Source: an uncultured Clostridia bacterium (GTDB lineage: Bacteria; Bacillota; Clostridia; Lachnospirales; Lachnospiraceae). Taken from it: a stretch of 56,520 nucleotides of DNA. The stretch's first letter is position 1. Each line of letters starts with the position of its first letter. The stretch covers positions 1 to 56,520 of the forward strand of contig CANDNA010000022.1 of NCBI GenBank assembly GCA_947385955.1, written 5' to 3'. Made by a program: the position numbers and the translations under genes. The notes under the pieces were generated by a model that searched no databases, was not told the origin of the DNA, and worked only from the letters and a program-made list of their open reading frames with translations. Shown here piece after piece: positions 25,343 to 34,402 of this stretch.

Positions 25343-26263
25343 ATGAGCAAAACGTTTGACGAATTGGTATCTAAGGTATCGGCATTCGAAATGAAAAAAG
25401 TATCTGTTGCAGTTGCTCAGGATTCTGCTGTTCTGGAAGCAGTCAGAGCTGCAAAAGACCGTAAAATTGCTGATGCAATCCTGGTAGGGGACAAGGACAA
25501 GATTGAAGCGGTTGCAGCGGAAATCAAAGTGGATATCTCCGATTTCGAAATCATGGATGTCAAAGACGACATCGAAGCCTCCCTGGCTGCCGTAAAACTG
25601 GTGCATGACGGAGTGGCTGATATGTACATGAAGGGACTGATCAGTACAAAGGATTTCTTAAAGAGTGTACTGAACAAAGAAGTGGGCCTGCGTACCGGCA
25701 GCGCACTGTCTCATGTATGCGTATTTGATGTCAAAGGCATTGATCATCTTTTGTTCTTAACGGATGTTGCTTTTATCCCCTATCCCACTCTGGAAGATAA
25801 AGTTAACATCATCAACAATACCCTGCAGATTACCAAAGCATGCGGTATCGAAAATCCCAAGGTGGCGCCTCTTGCCGCAGTAGAAGTGGTAAATCCCAAA
25901 ATGCCGGTTACGGTGGAAGCCGCAGAACTGACACAGATGAACAAAGACGGCAAAATCACCGGATGCATTATTGACGGCCCCCTTTCCCTTGATCTGGCAA
26001 TCGATGCAGAAGCCGCAAAACACAAAGGAGCTACAGACCGTGCGATCCAGGGAGATGCCGATGTCCTTTTATTCCCGGATATCCATGCAGGCAATCTGGT
26101 ATACAAGGCAATGGTACATACAGCGGATCTGGTAAACGGCAATCTGCTTACCGGTACCAAGGCTCCCGTAATCCTGACTTCCCGTTCCGATACCTTCGAA
26201 GTCAAGGTGAACTCACTGGCACTTGGCGCTGTTGTGGCAGAATATATGAAAAACAACCGGTAA
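25343..26263 (+). CDS. ptb: Phosphate butyryltransferase
   Basis: 306 residues, family length. It exchanges CoA of butyryl-CoA for phosphate, giving butyryl-phosphate for the kinase encoded next. The phosphotransacylase fold is clear: VAVAQDSAVLEAVRAAKDR near 23, MYMKGLISTKDFL near 95, GLRTGSALSHVCVFD near 115, TDVAFIPYPTLEDK near 140, IDGPLSLDLA near 210 and LLFPDIHAGNL near 247. The start ATG 25343 follows GAGGTG. The gap to buk is 46 bases and the two share one promoter and terminator. Strong pyrimidine-ending codons hint at high expression. Confidence 0.95.
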   Translation: MSKTFDELVSKVSAFEMKKVSVAVAQDSAVLEAVRAAKDRKIADAILVGDKDKIEAVAAEIKVDISDFEIMDVKDDIEASLAAVKLVHDGVADMYMKGLISTKDFLKSVLNKEVGLRTGSALSHVCVFDVKGIDHLLFLTDVAFIPYPTLEDKVNIINNTLQITKACGIENPKVAPLAAVEVVNPKMPVTVEAAELTQMNKDGKITGCIIDGPLSLDLAIDAEAAKHKGATDRAIQGDADVLLFPDIHAGNLVYKAMVHTADLVNGNLLTGTKAPVILTSRSDTFEVKVNSLALGAVVAEYMKNNR

Positions 26264-26309
26264 ACAATTTTTGTATATCATGCAGACGATGCAGAAATGA
26301 GGTAAAAAT

Positions 26310-27377
26310 ATGGCAATCAAGAGTTTAATTATCAATCCGGGGTCCACTTCCACCAAAATCGGTGTGTTTGAGGACGAAACCCTGTTATTTGAAGAAACCC
26401 TCCGTCACTCCACAGAAGAGATTGCACGCTATGCATCCATCGTGGATCAGAAGGATTTCCGCAAAGATATTATAGTCAGCCTGTTAAAAGAAAAGAACTT
26501 TGACATCCAGTCCCTGCAGGTGGTTGTGGGACGGGGCGGTATGTTAAAGCCGATTTCCGGCGGCACTTACCCGGTTACCGATGCACTCCTGGCAGATCTG
26601 AAAGCCGGTGTGCAGGGGCAGCACGCTTCCAATCTGGGAGGCATCCTTGCCCGTGAAATCGCAGATTCCATCGGAGTACCTTCCTATATCGTAGATCCGG
26701 TAGTGGTAGATGAACTGATGCCCGAGGCACGTTATTCCGGCGTACCGGAACTGCCCAGAGTCAGCATTTTCCATGCGCTGAACCAAAAGGCTGTGGCAAA
26801 ACGCTATGCCAAAGAAACAGGCAAAGCCTATGATTCACTGAATCTGATTGTGGTTCATATGGGCGGCGGCGTTTCCGTAGGCGCCCATAAGTGCGGCCGG
26901 GTCATTGATGTCTTTAACGCTCTGGACGGCGACGGCGCATTCTCCCCGGAACGGGCAGGCGGTGTACCCAGCGGCTCCCTGATCAAGATGTGCTTCTCCG
27001 GAGATTACACACAGGCAGAGGTATACAAAAAAGTAGTCGGGAACGGCGGCTTCAATGCTTATCTGGGAACCAATGATATGCGCGATGTGGATAAGATGGC
27101 TGACGAAGGGGACGAAAAGGCCGTACTGATCCGTGACGCCTTTATTCTCCAGGTGGCAAAGGACATGGGTTCCATGGCCTGCGTACTGGAAGGTAAAGTG
27201 GATCAGATCATTATTACCGGCGGTATCGCCTATGACAAATATGTTGTGGATGCCCTGAAGCAGAAAGCCGGCTGGATTGCTCCCACGACCGTATATCCCG
27301 GCGAAGATGAACTGCTGGCGCTGGCACAGGGTGCGCTTCGTGTGATGAACGGCGAAGAAAAGGCAATGACCTACTGA
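26310..27377 (+). CDS. buk: Butyrate kinase
   Basis: 355 residues. It makes ATP and butyrate from butyryl-phosphate, the last step of the kinase route of butyrate formation. The ASKHA-fold motifs are [17 protein letters not shown] (phosphate 1, near 4), [16 protein letters not shown] near 72, [20 protein letters not shown] near 178 and [12 protein letters not shown] near 300. [16 protein letters not shown] near 207 is typical of butyrate kinases, as opposed to acetate kinases. The bidirectional terminator 27413-27447 follows. With ptb it shows that this organism can form butyrate by substrate-level phosphorylation. Confidence 0.97.
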   Translation: MAIKSLIINPGSTSTKIGVFEDETLLFEETLRHSTEEIARYASIVDQKDFRKDIIVSLLKEKNFDIQSLQVVVGRGGMLKPISGGTYPVTDALLADLKAGVQGQHASNLGGILAREIADSIGVPSYIVDPVVVDELMPEARYSGVPELPRVSIFHALNQKAVAKRYAKETGKAYDSLNLIVVHMGGGVSVGAHKCGRVIDVFNALDGDGAFSPERAGGVPSGSLIKMCFSGDYTQAEVYKKVVGNGGFNAYLGTNDMRDVDKMADEGDEKAVLIRDAFILQVAKDMGSMACVLEGKVDQIIITGGIAYDKYVVDALKQKAGWIAPTTVYPGEDELLALAQGALRVMNGEEKAMTY

Positions 27378-27412
27378 TACGGACAGATTCAGAACTGTAA
27401 CCATAAAATTCC

Positions 27413-27447
27413 ACCGGGCAGTTATCCATGAAAGATAACTGCCCGGT
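27413..27447. terminator. Bidirectional terminator after buk
   Basis: ACCGGGCAGTTATC (27413-27426) pairs perfectly with GATAACTGCCCGGT (27434-27447), followed by TTATTTTATT. The convergent ABC ATPase gene ends 36 bases beyond and probably uses it too. Confidence 0.9.
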
Positions 27448-27482
27448 TTATTTTATTCCAAATTCGTGAAGTCACCCGCCTG

Positions 27483-28154
27483 TCATCTGCCCGTCACCAG
27501 ACGTCCGTCTTTCATCTGCAAAACATGATCCGCCGCTTTGGCCACTTCCGGATTGTGGGTAATCACGATCACCAGGTAGCCTTCCTGATGGGCCAGCTCC
27601 TTTAAGATTTTCACAATATGCGCTTCATTTTCCGAATCCAGATTGCCCGTCGGTTCATCTGCCAGCAATATTTTCCCCTCGGCAGCCAGTGCTCTGGCGA
27701 TGGCCACTCTCTGCTGCTCTCCTCCGCTCATCATTTTGGGGAACTGCTTTCTGATCTTATCCGGCAGCCCCACACGGGTCAGCATCCTGCAGGCACGTTC
27801 TGCCGCCTCTCCTGACCTGATCCCCTTCATTTCCATCGGAAACATAACATTTTCCTGAGCCGTCAGCAACGGGAACAGATGAAAGGACTGATACACCACC
27901 GATGCAATATCCCGCCGGTATCTGTCTCTGGACAGCGTTTTCAGACTCTTTCCCTCTACCAGAATATCCCCGCTGACAGGCAGATCCAGCCCTGCCATCA
28001 AAGACAGCAGGGTACTCTTCCCGCTGCCGGATTCTCCTACAACGGCATACATCCGGGCCTGTTCAAAAGAACAGGACACATGCTTCACCGCTTCTATTGT
28101 CTGGTACTTTGTCTGATAAGAATAACTCACATCTTCCAGTCTCAGTAGTTCCAT
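27483..28154 (-). CDS. ABC transporter ATPase of the RiPP locus (MacB/LolD type)
   Basis: 223 residues. Walker A is GESGSGKST near 40, the Q-loop VVYQSFHLFP is near 87, the signature MSGGEQQRVAIARAL is near 142, and Walker B ILLADEPTGNLD is followed by a H-loop ITHNPEVAK. This is the ATPase type that works with FtsX-like permeases to export peptides or remove them from the membrane. It is the last gene of the cluster, 15 bases after the 409-residue permease. It could also energise the larger permease at 32266-34161, as no second ATPase is present. Confidence 0.95.
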   Translation of the reverse strand: MELLRLEDVSYSYQTKYQTIEAVKHVSCSFEQARMYAVVGESGSGKSTLLSLMAGLDLPVSGDILVEGKSLKTLSRDRYRRDIASVVYQSFHLFPLLTAQENVMFPMEMKGIRSGEAAERACRMLTRVGLPDKIRKQFPKMMSGGEQQRVAIARALAAEGKILLADEPTGNLDSENEAHIVKILKELAHQEGYLVIVITHNPEVAKAADHVLQMKDGRLVTGR

Positions 28155-28169
28155 AATACCTCCCGCCCC

Positions 28170-29399
28170 TCAATCCTGTCTGCACAGCGCCGCCATTACA
28201 CTTCGTCTGCCCATATGCCAGATGGAAACCACCGTGCCTGACAGATAGCAGGACAGAAATATGACTGCCGCCCATCCTGCTGCCTGCGGCTGCGTTTCCA
28301 TACCGGCCAGTGCAAGGATGCTTCCCAGGATACAGGCACAGAGCTGGATCATAGCCGTTTCCAGAAACATCACACCAAAGCACTGCCCTTTTCCCAGCCC
28401 CAATGAACGCATCACCGCATACTCTCCCCGCCTGCTCTGGATCAGCAGATAGGCTGTAATATAGCCGATCACCGCCACAATGGCAAGCACCAGCGGCAGT
28501 CCCGCCTGCATCAGTTCCAGACTTTCCTGCAGACGCTCGGAAACCTGGATAAACATGCTGTCCCTGACTGTAAGCGCATTGCCGTCATACCGGTACTCTG
28601 CCGTAGCCGCCACAGGCAATAATCCTGCCTCTTTCATATCCTGTTTGAATGCATCCAGCTGAAAGGGATCTTTCACCGCAAAAGATGCCGAATCCGCCGT
28701 AAATGGCAGTCCCGCTTCCCGAAATTCCTTCCGCACCGTCTGAAAAGGAAGCAGTACAGAAGGAACAGGCATACTCCCCAGGTACTCCGCCATATCCATA
28801 CAGCCTGTGATCTGATATTCCTGAATCGTCAGTGGTTCAAAGAAAATTTCATGATAGTCCCCATACCGATAATAAAATATGGTCAGCGTCACCACATCCC
28901 CTACCTGCAGTCCGTTGTCCTCAAGTACCATCTGATCTACCACGCATTCCCTTCTGTCAGAACCAAAAAAATCCCGGTCTGCCCCATCCATCCAGGCAAT
29001 TTCCTCTTCTTTCAGCCCCCTGATACCCTGGACAGAGTTGGTTCCTGCTGCAAACTGATTCAGTTTCCCCTCATAATCATCCATAGTAAATGTACCAAAG
29101 CCCAGATAAAGCTGCACAGTAAATACGGCATCTTTTACATAAGGACAATTCTGAATCCTTTCCACTGTTTTCTCCGGAATGGCCAGTCCCGCGTCCAGAC
29201 TCCCGTTCAGATTGCTGACCGTGGCAGTGACAGGCACAGCCCCGGGCAGATCCCGGAGCTGCCGCTGCATACTGTCCATATATCCTGTGTAAATATTCAA
29301 AAGGAGCACCACTGCCAGCCCCACCAGCATACTCAATATGGCTTTATACCGCTGGCGCACCGCATTTCTGCTCCCTGTATGCACATAAAAATACAGCAT
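28170..29399 (-). CDS. FtsX-type ABC transporter permease of the RiPP locus
   Basis: 409 residues from ATG 29399 (GAGGGA upstream). One transmembrane helix near 23-43, a large outside domain (about 45-275), then three helices near 290-312, 338-360 and 370-392. The FtsX-core pattern RRGEYAVMRSLGLGKGQCFGVMFLETAMIQL is at about 315-345. It forms the membrane part of a peptide exporter or immunity pump with the downstream ATPase. A hairpin attenuator (29422-29461) separates it from the precursor gene, which would keep its level below that of the peptide. Confidence 0.9.
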   Translation of the reverse strand: MLYFYVHTGSRNAVRQRYKAILSMLVGLAVVLLLNIYTGYMDSMQRQLRDLPGAVPVTATVSNLNGSLDAGLAIPEKTVERIQNCPYVKDAVFTVQLYLGFGTFTMDDYEGKLNQFAAGTNSVQGIRGLKEEEIAWMDGADRDFFGSDRRECVVDQMVLEDNGLQVGDVVTLTIFYYRYGDYHEIFFEPLTIQEYQITGCMDMAEYLGSMPVPSVLLPFQTVRKEFREAGLPFTADSASFAVKDPFQLDAFKQDMKEAGLLPVAATAEYRYDGNALTVRDSMFIQVSERLQESLELMQAGLPLVLAIVAVIGYITAYLLIQSRRGEYAVMRSLGLGKGQCFGVMFLETAMIQLCACILGSILALAGMETQPQAAGWAAVIFLSCYLSGTVVSIWHMGRRSVMAALCRQD

Positions 29400-29421
29400 A
29401 ATATCCCTCTGAATCCTGCAC

Positions 29422-29461
29422 AACGAAAAAAGGATGGCAGGCCACACCACCCTCTTTCGTT
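29422..29461 (-). terminator. Attenuator between precursor peptide and export genes
   Basis: On the minus strand the core GGGTGG pairs with CCATCC (with one G-U pair), extended by AACGAAA pairing with TTTTTTCGTT, and a T-run follows the core. It lies 11 bases after the peptide stop. Partial termination here would give more precursor than transporter, as in many RiPP operons. Confidence 0.6.
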
Positions 29462-29472
29462 TGCCGGTTTGA

Positions 29473-29598
29473 TCAATGCAATTTGTAAATATTCATATAA
29501 TCATTGGCCGGAACACTTCCGCAGCCTGCACATCCCTTGCAATATACCTGTGCCTTACTGTTTGTGCCTTTGTTTTTCTTGACCAGCTTTTTCTTCAT
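29473..29598 (-). CDS. Cys-containing RiPP precursor peptide (Clo7bot-like)
   Basis: 41 residues from ATG 29598, which has a near-perfect AAGGAGG; an in-frame extension to 29676 lacks a site and reaches into the next gene. The leader is MKKKLVKKNKGTNSKAQ. The core begins VYCKGCAGCGSVPAN, with cysteines C20, C23 and C26 (CxxCxxC), and ends DYMNIYKLH. The Lys-rich leader and Cys-rich core match the Clo7bot-type peptides (TIGR04065, from memory) that accompany CcpM maturases; here only three Cys occur, fewer than usual. It lies directly downstream of the maturase genes. The modified product is unknown; thioether or other Cys links are likely for this enzyme class. Confidence 0.8.
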   Translation of the reverse strand: MKKKLVKKNKGTNSKAQVYCKGCAGCGSVPANDYMNIYKLH

Positions 29599-29679
29599 AC
29601 CAGCACCTCCTTTAAATCTGTATTTTGCTCTCATACATTGCTTCGGCCGCAGCAGATATATAAGTTTGGCAAGCAAATT

Positions 29680-30753
29680 TTATTCCTGTTCCGACAGGCA
29701 GTTGATAATATCCTCTGTCAGACTGTCACAGCTTTTCCCATCGGTGACATCCAGCAGATGCGGATCGTTTTCTTCTTTTATTTTCCTTCTGATAAAGTCC
29801 CGGTCCAGTGTGAGAAATTCCCGCTCTTTCTCAGATACCAGATCTATCGTATCCTGTGTTATGGCTGCCAGATGATAAGCGCCGGGAACGATCTGGTATT
29901 TGTTTTTGATGTCCATGCCGATTTCCTGCACCCTTTTATGCAGATCGGGCTGCCAGGGCAGGCACAGTACCAGATAATCCACGGGCAGCGCTTCTAATAT
30001 CTCATACTGCAGCATACCGTATCCATTGTGATTGTATCGGTTAAAGGGCAACGCCCCGCCGGGTATCCCCGCGATAATCAGTTCCGGTTCTTCCCGTTTC
30101 TCCAGCGCAGCAATCCGGTGATTGTACCGGATGATCTTTTCTGTTTCTCCGATTCCGGGCTGTAACATAAAATCCGGAAACGAATACATACCCAGCATCT
30201 CCGTACCCATGCCGGAGCTTACGGACAACACCCGATAGCCCCGCTTCTGAAATGCCTGCCGCAGCGCAAGCTGCACTTCCAGTTTTTCCGTATTTTCTTC
30301 CAGTCCCATCACAGCCACCACCGGTGTATGGATGTCCATGCAATAGGTAACCGCCCTGCCAGAGGGATCCGGTATCTCTGTATCCACCGGCAGGATGCGC
30401 AAAGTCTCCGGAATCATCCGGACAGCGTTTTCATACGCTTCCGGATCTCTTTTCCTGGTATAGATGATCTGTTTCCCTCCGGCGATTGCCTGCCGCAAAC
30501 GCCTTTCCAGAAGCGCAGGCGGCAGCTTCAAAGTCCCGTCCTCCACAAACCAGACCCCGTCACAACGTTTCAATACGGTTTCATACTCTGTTTCTACTAT
30601 GTACTTTTTGGCTCCGGATACCACTGTATCATTTCCCAGCCCCCATCCCTTTGGGGAAACCAGTCCTGCCAGTTTCCAGTCCGTCAGCATATCCTGATGC
30701 CGTACCACAGCTTCCACGCCTCTGTGATACGGATATATCATAAGCTGTTCCAT
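29680..30753 (-). CDS. Peptide maturation system protein, TIGR04066-like
   Basis: 357 residues. No classical catalytic motif is obvious. The N-terminus (MEQLMIYPYHRGVEAVVRH) and segments such as ETVLKRCDGVWFVEDG, TPVVAVMGLEENTEK and ELIIAGIPGGALPFNRYNH suggest a Rossmann-like nucleotide-binding fold; TEKLEVQLALRQAF recalls a P-loop-neighbour helix. I recognise the overall pattern as the companion of CcpM in clostridial Cys-rich peptide loci (TIGR04066, from memory). Its role there is not established; chaperone, leader-binding or peptide modification are possible. It starts 22 bases after the maturase stop behind GGAGG. Confidence 0.8.
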   Translation of the reverse strand: MEQLMIYPYHRGVEAVVRHQDMLTDWKLAGLVSPKGWGLGNDTVVSGAKKYIVETEYETVLKRCDGVWFVEDGTLKLPPALLERRLRQAIAGGKQIIYTRKRDPEAYENAVRMIPETLRILPVDTEIPDPSGRAVTYCMDIHTPVVAVMGLEENTEKLEVQLALRQAFQKRGYRVLSVSSGMGTEMLGMYSFPDFMLQPGIGETEKIIRYNHRIAALEKREEPELIIAGIPGGALPFNRYNHNGYGMLQYEILEALPVDYLVLCLPWQPDLHKRVQEIGMDIKNKYQIVPGAYHLAAITQDTIDLVSEKEREFLTLDRDFIRRKIKEENDPHLLDVTDGKSCDSLTEDIINCLSEQE

Positions 30754-30775
30754 AGCGCCTCCGTCTGTTTCTTAT

Positions 30776-32218
30776 CTATCCAAAATCATACCCCAGATCC
30801 CGAAGGGTACAATAATCCAGCAAATCATTTTCCACCGACTCTCTCATAAACGCACAGGAGCGTTGAATATACGGCGCAGATATGGTTTCCCCGTCGTCCG
30901 CTCTTGCGATGCAGATATTACAATATCTGTATGCCCAGCAGTCTCTGCACATTTCCCGGGTATACCGTTCCAGATTTAAAAGATTTCCGGCTTTTTCCAG
31001 ATCAATGCCGCTTTCCAGATCCCCCAGTCTGGACGCTTTTGAAGATTCGCTTACCTGCTCACAGGGATAGAAAAATCCGTCTGCACTCAAAAAGAGTTTT
31101 CTCACGCCCGGCAGGCAGGGGCCTCCCCTGTGCCCTCTTTCTGACAGGCATTCCTGCCGTCCCACCCGGCTCATTTCCGCAATCCGTTTGATCTGCCCTG
31201 CATAGTTCTGCAGCATCCTGAACCGGTGATCCTCCTCACAGCCTTCCAGCATGGCAAGATAATGACCTGCGATCCCATATTCATATTCCGCCGGAAAGAC
31301 TTCCCCATATACAGATCTGGTCTTACTGTACATATCGCTGATGATGTTGCAGAGAAGCCGGTTTTCCCGGAACAGTTCTTCACCGGTCATATACTGTTCC
31401 ACTTCGGCAAAGCTGTTCTGCGGATCCAGCACCGTATTGAACCGAATATTGCTGCGGTAAAACTCCGGATACTGTTCCTGTATCTTTCTGATATTCTGTA
31501 TCACAGTCTGATGGGAACCATTCCCGCTGCCGGCAAACTTTCTGTGTCTGTCATGGATTGCTTCCGGGCCGTCCAGACTGATCAGTATGCTGAAATGATT
31601 TTCCACCAGAAAAGGGAGTTTTTCCCCGGTCAGCAGCGTTCCATTGGTGGTAAAATGAAAATCGACCTGCCTTCCTTCCGCTTCCCGCTTCATATCATTC
31701 ACACAGTCCTGTATCAGATCAAATGCAAGTAACGGCTCTCCCCCGTAAAAGCTGATCCCGATCCGCCCTGAATCTCTGGAATGGGCAAGCAGATATTCCA
31801 TTCCCTTTTTTGCCATTTCAAAGGACATCCTCCGGTCTGAATGGGTCCGGTTATGATAGGCGCCGGAGTAAACACAATATTCACAGCGCAGGTTACAGGA
31901 CTGGGTCACCTGTAACACCAGATGAGACATTTTATATTTCAGATAATATTCCAGCAGTTCCGTCAGGGGATGCTCCACGATACGGGTCCGGTTTTCTTTC
32001 AGATACCCCTCTTCCCTGAGCCTGTGCAGAGATTCCCTTCCGCTCTCATCCAGCGGCTTTCCCGCTCTGAAATACTCATACAGCTCATCAGAAATACGTA
32101 AAACCTCATTGGTATTCACATCATATAAGTACTTGTGCCGGGAGGTTTCCATCAAATGGATAAACGGCCCTTCCTCTCCTGTCTGTTTTCGATACGCTTT
32201 TTCCTCATTGTTTCCCAT
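30776..32218 (-). CDS. ccpM: Radical SAM/SPASM Cys-rich peptide maturase (CcpM-like)
   Basis: 480 residues from ATG 32218 (GGAG 12 bases upstream; ATG 32230 is possible). The radical SAM motif CNLRCEYC (CxxxCxxC, near 108-115) binds the SAM-cleaving 4Fe-4S cluster, and YGGEPLLAF follows as the SAM-binding GGE motif. The N-terminal FIHLMETSRHKYLYDVNTNE resembles a leader-recognition region. The C-terminal SPASM domain has many cysteines (CLPG, YPCEQ, CRDCWAYRYCNICIA, SCAFM) for auxiliary clusters. This matches the TIGR04068/CcpM maturases of clostridial Cys-rich peptides. It would install the crosslinks in the peptide at 29473-29598. Confidence 0.9.
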   Translation of the reverse strand: MGNNEEKAYRKQTGEEGPFIHLMETSRHKYLYDVNTNEVLRISDELYEYFRAGKPLDESGRESLHRLREEGYLKENRTRIVEHPLTELLEYYLKYKMSHLVLQVTQSCNLRCEYCVYSGAYHNRTHSDRRMSFEMAKKGMEYLLAHSRDSGRIGISFYGGEPLLAFDLIQDCVNDMKREAEGRQVDFHFTTNGTLLTGEKLPFLVENHFSILISLDGPEAIHDRHRKFAGSGNGSHQTVIQNIRKIQEQYPEFYRSNIRFNTVLDPQNSFAEVEQYMTGEELFRENRLLCNIISDMYSKTRSVYGEVFPAEYEYGIAGHYLAMLEGCEEDHRFRMLQNYAGQIKRIAEMSRVGRQECLSERGHRGGPCLPGVRKLFLSADGFFYPCEQVSESSKASRLGDLESGIDLEKAGNLLNLERYTREMCRDCWAYRYCNICIARADDGETISAPYIQRSCAFMRESVENDLLDYCTLRDLGYDFG

Positions 32219-32233
32219 ACCATATACCATCTC

Positions 32234-32254
32234 CGGCCTGCCGCGGGCAGGCCG
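32234..32254 (-). other. GC-rich hairpin before the maturase gene
   Basis: CGGCCTGCC-GCG-GGCAGGCCG is a perfect 9-bp stem with a 3-base loop, 15 bases before the maturase start and just after the 631-residue permease stop. It has no T-run. It may stabilise or separate the two mRNA segments, or affect initiation. Confidence 0.4.
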
Positions 32255-32265
32255 CCCTGTATTCC

Positions 32266-34161
32266 TTATTCATCACTGCCAAGCAATTCCAGCGGTTCGT
32301 ATCCCATGCTCTTTCCCATCTCCAGCAGGGCTGCTGCCCCTGCCAGCAGGAACATGCCGCCCCCGCACACCAGAGAGACACAGGCGCTTTCCCCGCAGGA
32401 CAATGCCCCTTCTATTTCCGGTTCTTCTTTTTCCGTATTTCCAAGACGGTCATCGCTGTAAGTTCGGTCATATCTGGCAATCTGCATCATCCGTTCCGAT
32501 GCCCTGTCTGTTATGAAGATACTTCCGATGCTTCCTGCCAGGCTTCCCAGCAGGGCGATCAGTAAGATGCCTGACAAAAGGGACACCGTGCATTCCCACT
32601 TTGTCATACCAAGAGAACGTTCTATGGCAATCCGCTTTTTCTGTCTGGCAATCAGCATATGGCAGAAATACAAAAGAAGAAACAATGCCGCCATCACTCC
32701 GGCTGTCAACAGCCCCACCGCTGTCCGTTTCATAGTCTCCAGCCCGCTTTCCAGTCTGGAATATCCTTTGTCATAAAATACAATTTCCACATTGGAAATT
32801 CCTTTTTGATTCCAGGCTTCCATAAAATCTCCGATGCTCCCGTTGGGTATCTGGAACGAAGTCGTATATCCCTTCATCGGCCCCCAGCACATAATATTCT
32901 CTTCATCACCGGCTCCGATGGAGCCTGCAGGCACTATAATTTCATTGTCATGCAGAGTATATCCCGGATCCTGAAATGCGCCCGGCATCAGATCATATAT
33001 CCCGCAGATCGTGTAATCACATTCCCAGAATGTGGGATACGCTTTTCCGTCCGCCCGCAAAAGCCCGATCTCCATACTGATATTATCATGCCATTCCATC
33101 AGTTCATTTTCCATGCCGATACTGGCCGAATCCGCATAATTGGCCGAACGCAGCGGCAAATGTATCGTATCCCCCACTGTCAGGCCATTCCTGACGGCAA
33201 ACCGGCGGGAAATCAGGCAGACCGGTGTTCCCTGGTCATATTCCTCCTGTGTAAATTCCCTTCCTTCTATGATGCAGGCATCTCCCTGATAAAACGGCAT
33301 CATCAGATACAGATCTCCGGTAGGCGTAACCGGCACAGACCAGCAGGACATTTCCCTGGCTTTGGCAAGCTCCATCCAGCGCTTTCCGTCCTCTGACTGC
33401 CAGAAGCCTTCCGTAATCTCCTGTATCCATATATTTTCCCCACCGCTTACAAGCGGCGTGCCGTCTTTTTGGGTCTGTGTTGTAAAAAGCCCTCCGGCAG
33501 GCAGATGCTCATAACGGGTTTCTTCTATCGTCCAGCCATGCCACAGCCACTGCTCCAGGCTCATCACATAGGTTTTATCCGCATAGAGCATTTCCGGATT
33601 CTTATGGAAATGATCACAGTAATAAAACTGTGGCGCGTTAAAACTGTAATAGCTGAACAAAACCTTTTTTAACTCCATCTTAACCGGACCGGAAGGGATA
33701 CAGTCCTCCAGCGGCGAAGCTTCTAAAATCACTGCATTGGACCATCCGGCATTGTCATCCAGTATCTGAAGGTCAGGCACATATGCCGCATAGTAGGGAC
33801 GGCGCTCCGGCCCGCTGAGATACTCCACCCCCTCCAGTTCCAGATCTGAAAGCGTCCGCCAGCTCTCATACACCTGTCTGTTTTCATATACATAGGTTTC
33901 CTTTTCCGCATCCCAGACTGCCTTTTTTTCCACGCCGTCCGGCTTTTGCTCCACAGTGCCTATCGTCCGGAACAGCCCTTCCATCTGCTCTGTATTCTTC
34001 ATACTGATAAACAGCAGATTCCCTCCCACAGAAACCAGCAGAACACAGGCTGAAAAAAGAATCAGAAACAAAAATGTCCTGACCTTTGTCCGCCATAGCT
34101 GTCTCAGACTGTTTCGCACTGTCACATTTCTCCACCCCGGTTTCTCCCTTTTTTTCATCAT
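32266..34161 (-). CDS. Large FtsX-type ABC permease, first gene of the RiPP operon
   Basis: 631 residues. One helix near 28-52, a long extracellular domain (about 55-480) without cysteine clusters, then helices near 487-507, 530-552 and 595-617. The end (RQKKRIAIERSLGMTKWECTVSLLSGILLIALLGSL) is the FtsX core. The start is uncertain: ATG 34161 has no clear SD, whereas GTG 34119 (MRNSLRQLWRTKVRT) has GGAG ten bases upstream. It presumably pairs with the ATPase at 27483-28154. Long-domain permeases of this type often protect the producer against its own peptide. The operon promoter region is shared with the divergent LytTR/kinase pair. Confidence 0.85.
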   Translation of the reverse strand: MMKKREKPGWRNVTVRNSLRQLWRTKVRTFLFLILFSACVLLVSVGGNLLFISMKNTEQMEGLFRTIGTVEQKPDGVEKKAVWDAEKETYVYENRQVYESWRTLSDLELEGVEYLSGPERRPYYAAYVPDLQILDDNAGWSNAVILEASPLEDCIPSGPVKMELKKVLFSYYSFNAPQFYYCDHFHKNPEMLYADKTYVMSLEQWLWHGWTIEETRYEHLPAGGLFTTQTQKDGTPLVSGGENIWIQEITEGFWQSEDGKRWMELAKAREMSCWSVPVTPTGDLYLMMPFYQGDACIIEGREFTQEEYDQGTPVCLISRRFAVRNGLTVGDTIHLPLRSANYADSASIGMENELMEWHDNISMEIGLLRADGKAYPTFWECDYTICGIYDLMPGAFQDPGYTLHDNEIIVPAGSIGAGDEENIMCWGPMKGYTTSFQIPNGSIGDFMEAWNQKGISNVEIVFYDKGYSRLESGLETMKRTAVGLLTAGVMAALFLLLYFCHMLIARQKKRIAIERSLGMTKWECTVSLLSGILLIALLGSLAGSIGSIFITDRASERMMQIARYDRTYSDDRLGNTEKEEPEIEGALSCGESACVSLVCGGGMFLLAGAAALLEMGKSMGYEPLELLGSDE

Positions 34162-34402
34162 ACCAAAGGATTTTTGGTTTTTCCATAACCCCTGTACGAA
34201 ATGACAATTTTCCGTTTGTATGGTCAGGGCAGAGAAAATAAACTGTCATTTTAAAACAGGGGCAGCAGAAAAATGTCAGGTTTCGGTACGGAAACTGTCA
34301 CAAAAATCTCTTCTTTTTTGACATTGTTCTGCTATAATACATTACGTGGACAAAGCAATGCGAACATCCTGTCATTATCAATGAAAAGGAGGGATTGCCG
34401 TT
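34162..34402. promoter_or_regulatory. Divergent control region with repeated TGACAGTTT motifs
   Basis: Four related motifs occur: TGACAATTTTCCG (34202, plus), ATGACAGTTTAT (complement of 34238-34249), GTGACAGTTTCCG (complement of 34289-34301) and TGACATTG (34319, plus). ACAGTTTAT (complement of 34238-34246) fits the LytTR-type half-site consensus [TA][AC][CA]GTTN[AG][TG]. The plus promoter has an extended -10, TGCTATAAT (34330-34338). The LytTR regulator encoded at 34403 may act here on both its own gene and the RiPP operon. Confidence 0.5.

Noticed and set aside
29599-29676. N-terminal extension of the precursor peptide to 67 residues
   Set aside because: The upstream start has no ribosome binding site, while the ATG at 29598 has an almost perfect one; the shorter form also matches the leader pattern of the peptide family.
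34315-34338. TTGACA (34319) with TATAAT as a normal promoter
   Set aside because: The spacing is about nine bases, too short for sigma-A. The extended -10 TGCTATAAT alone is the better reading.
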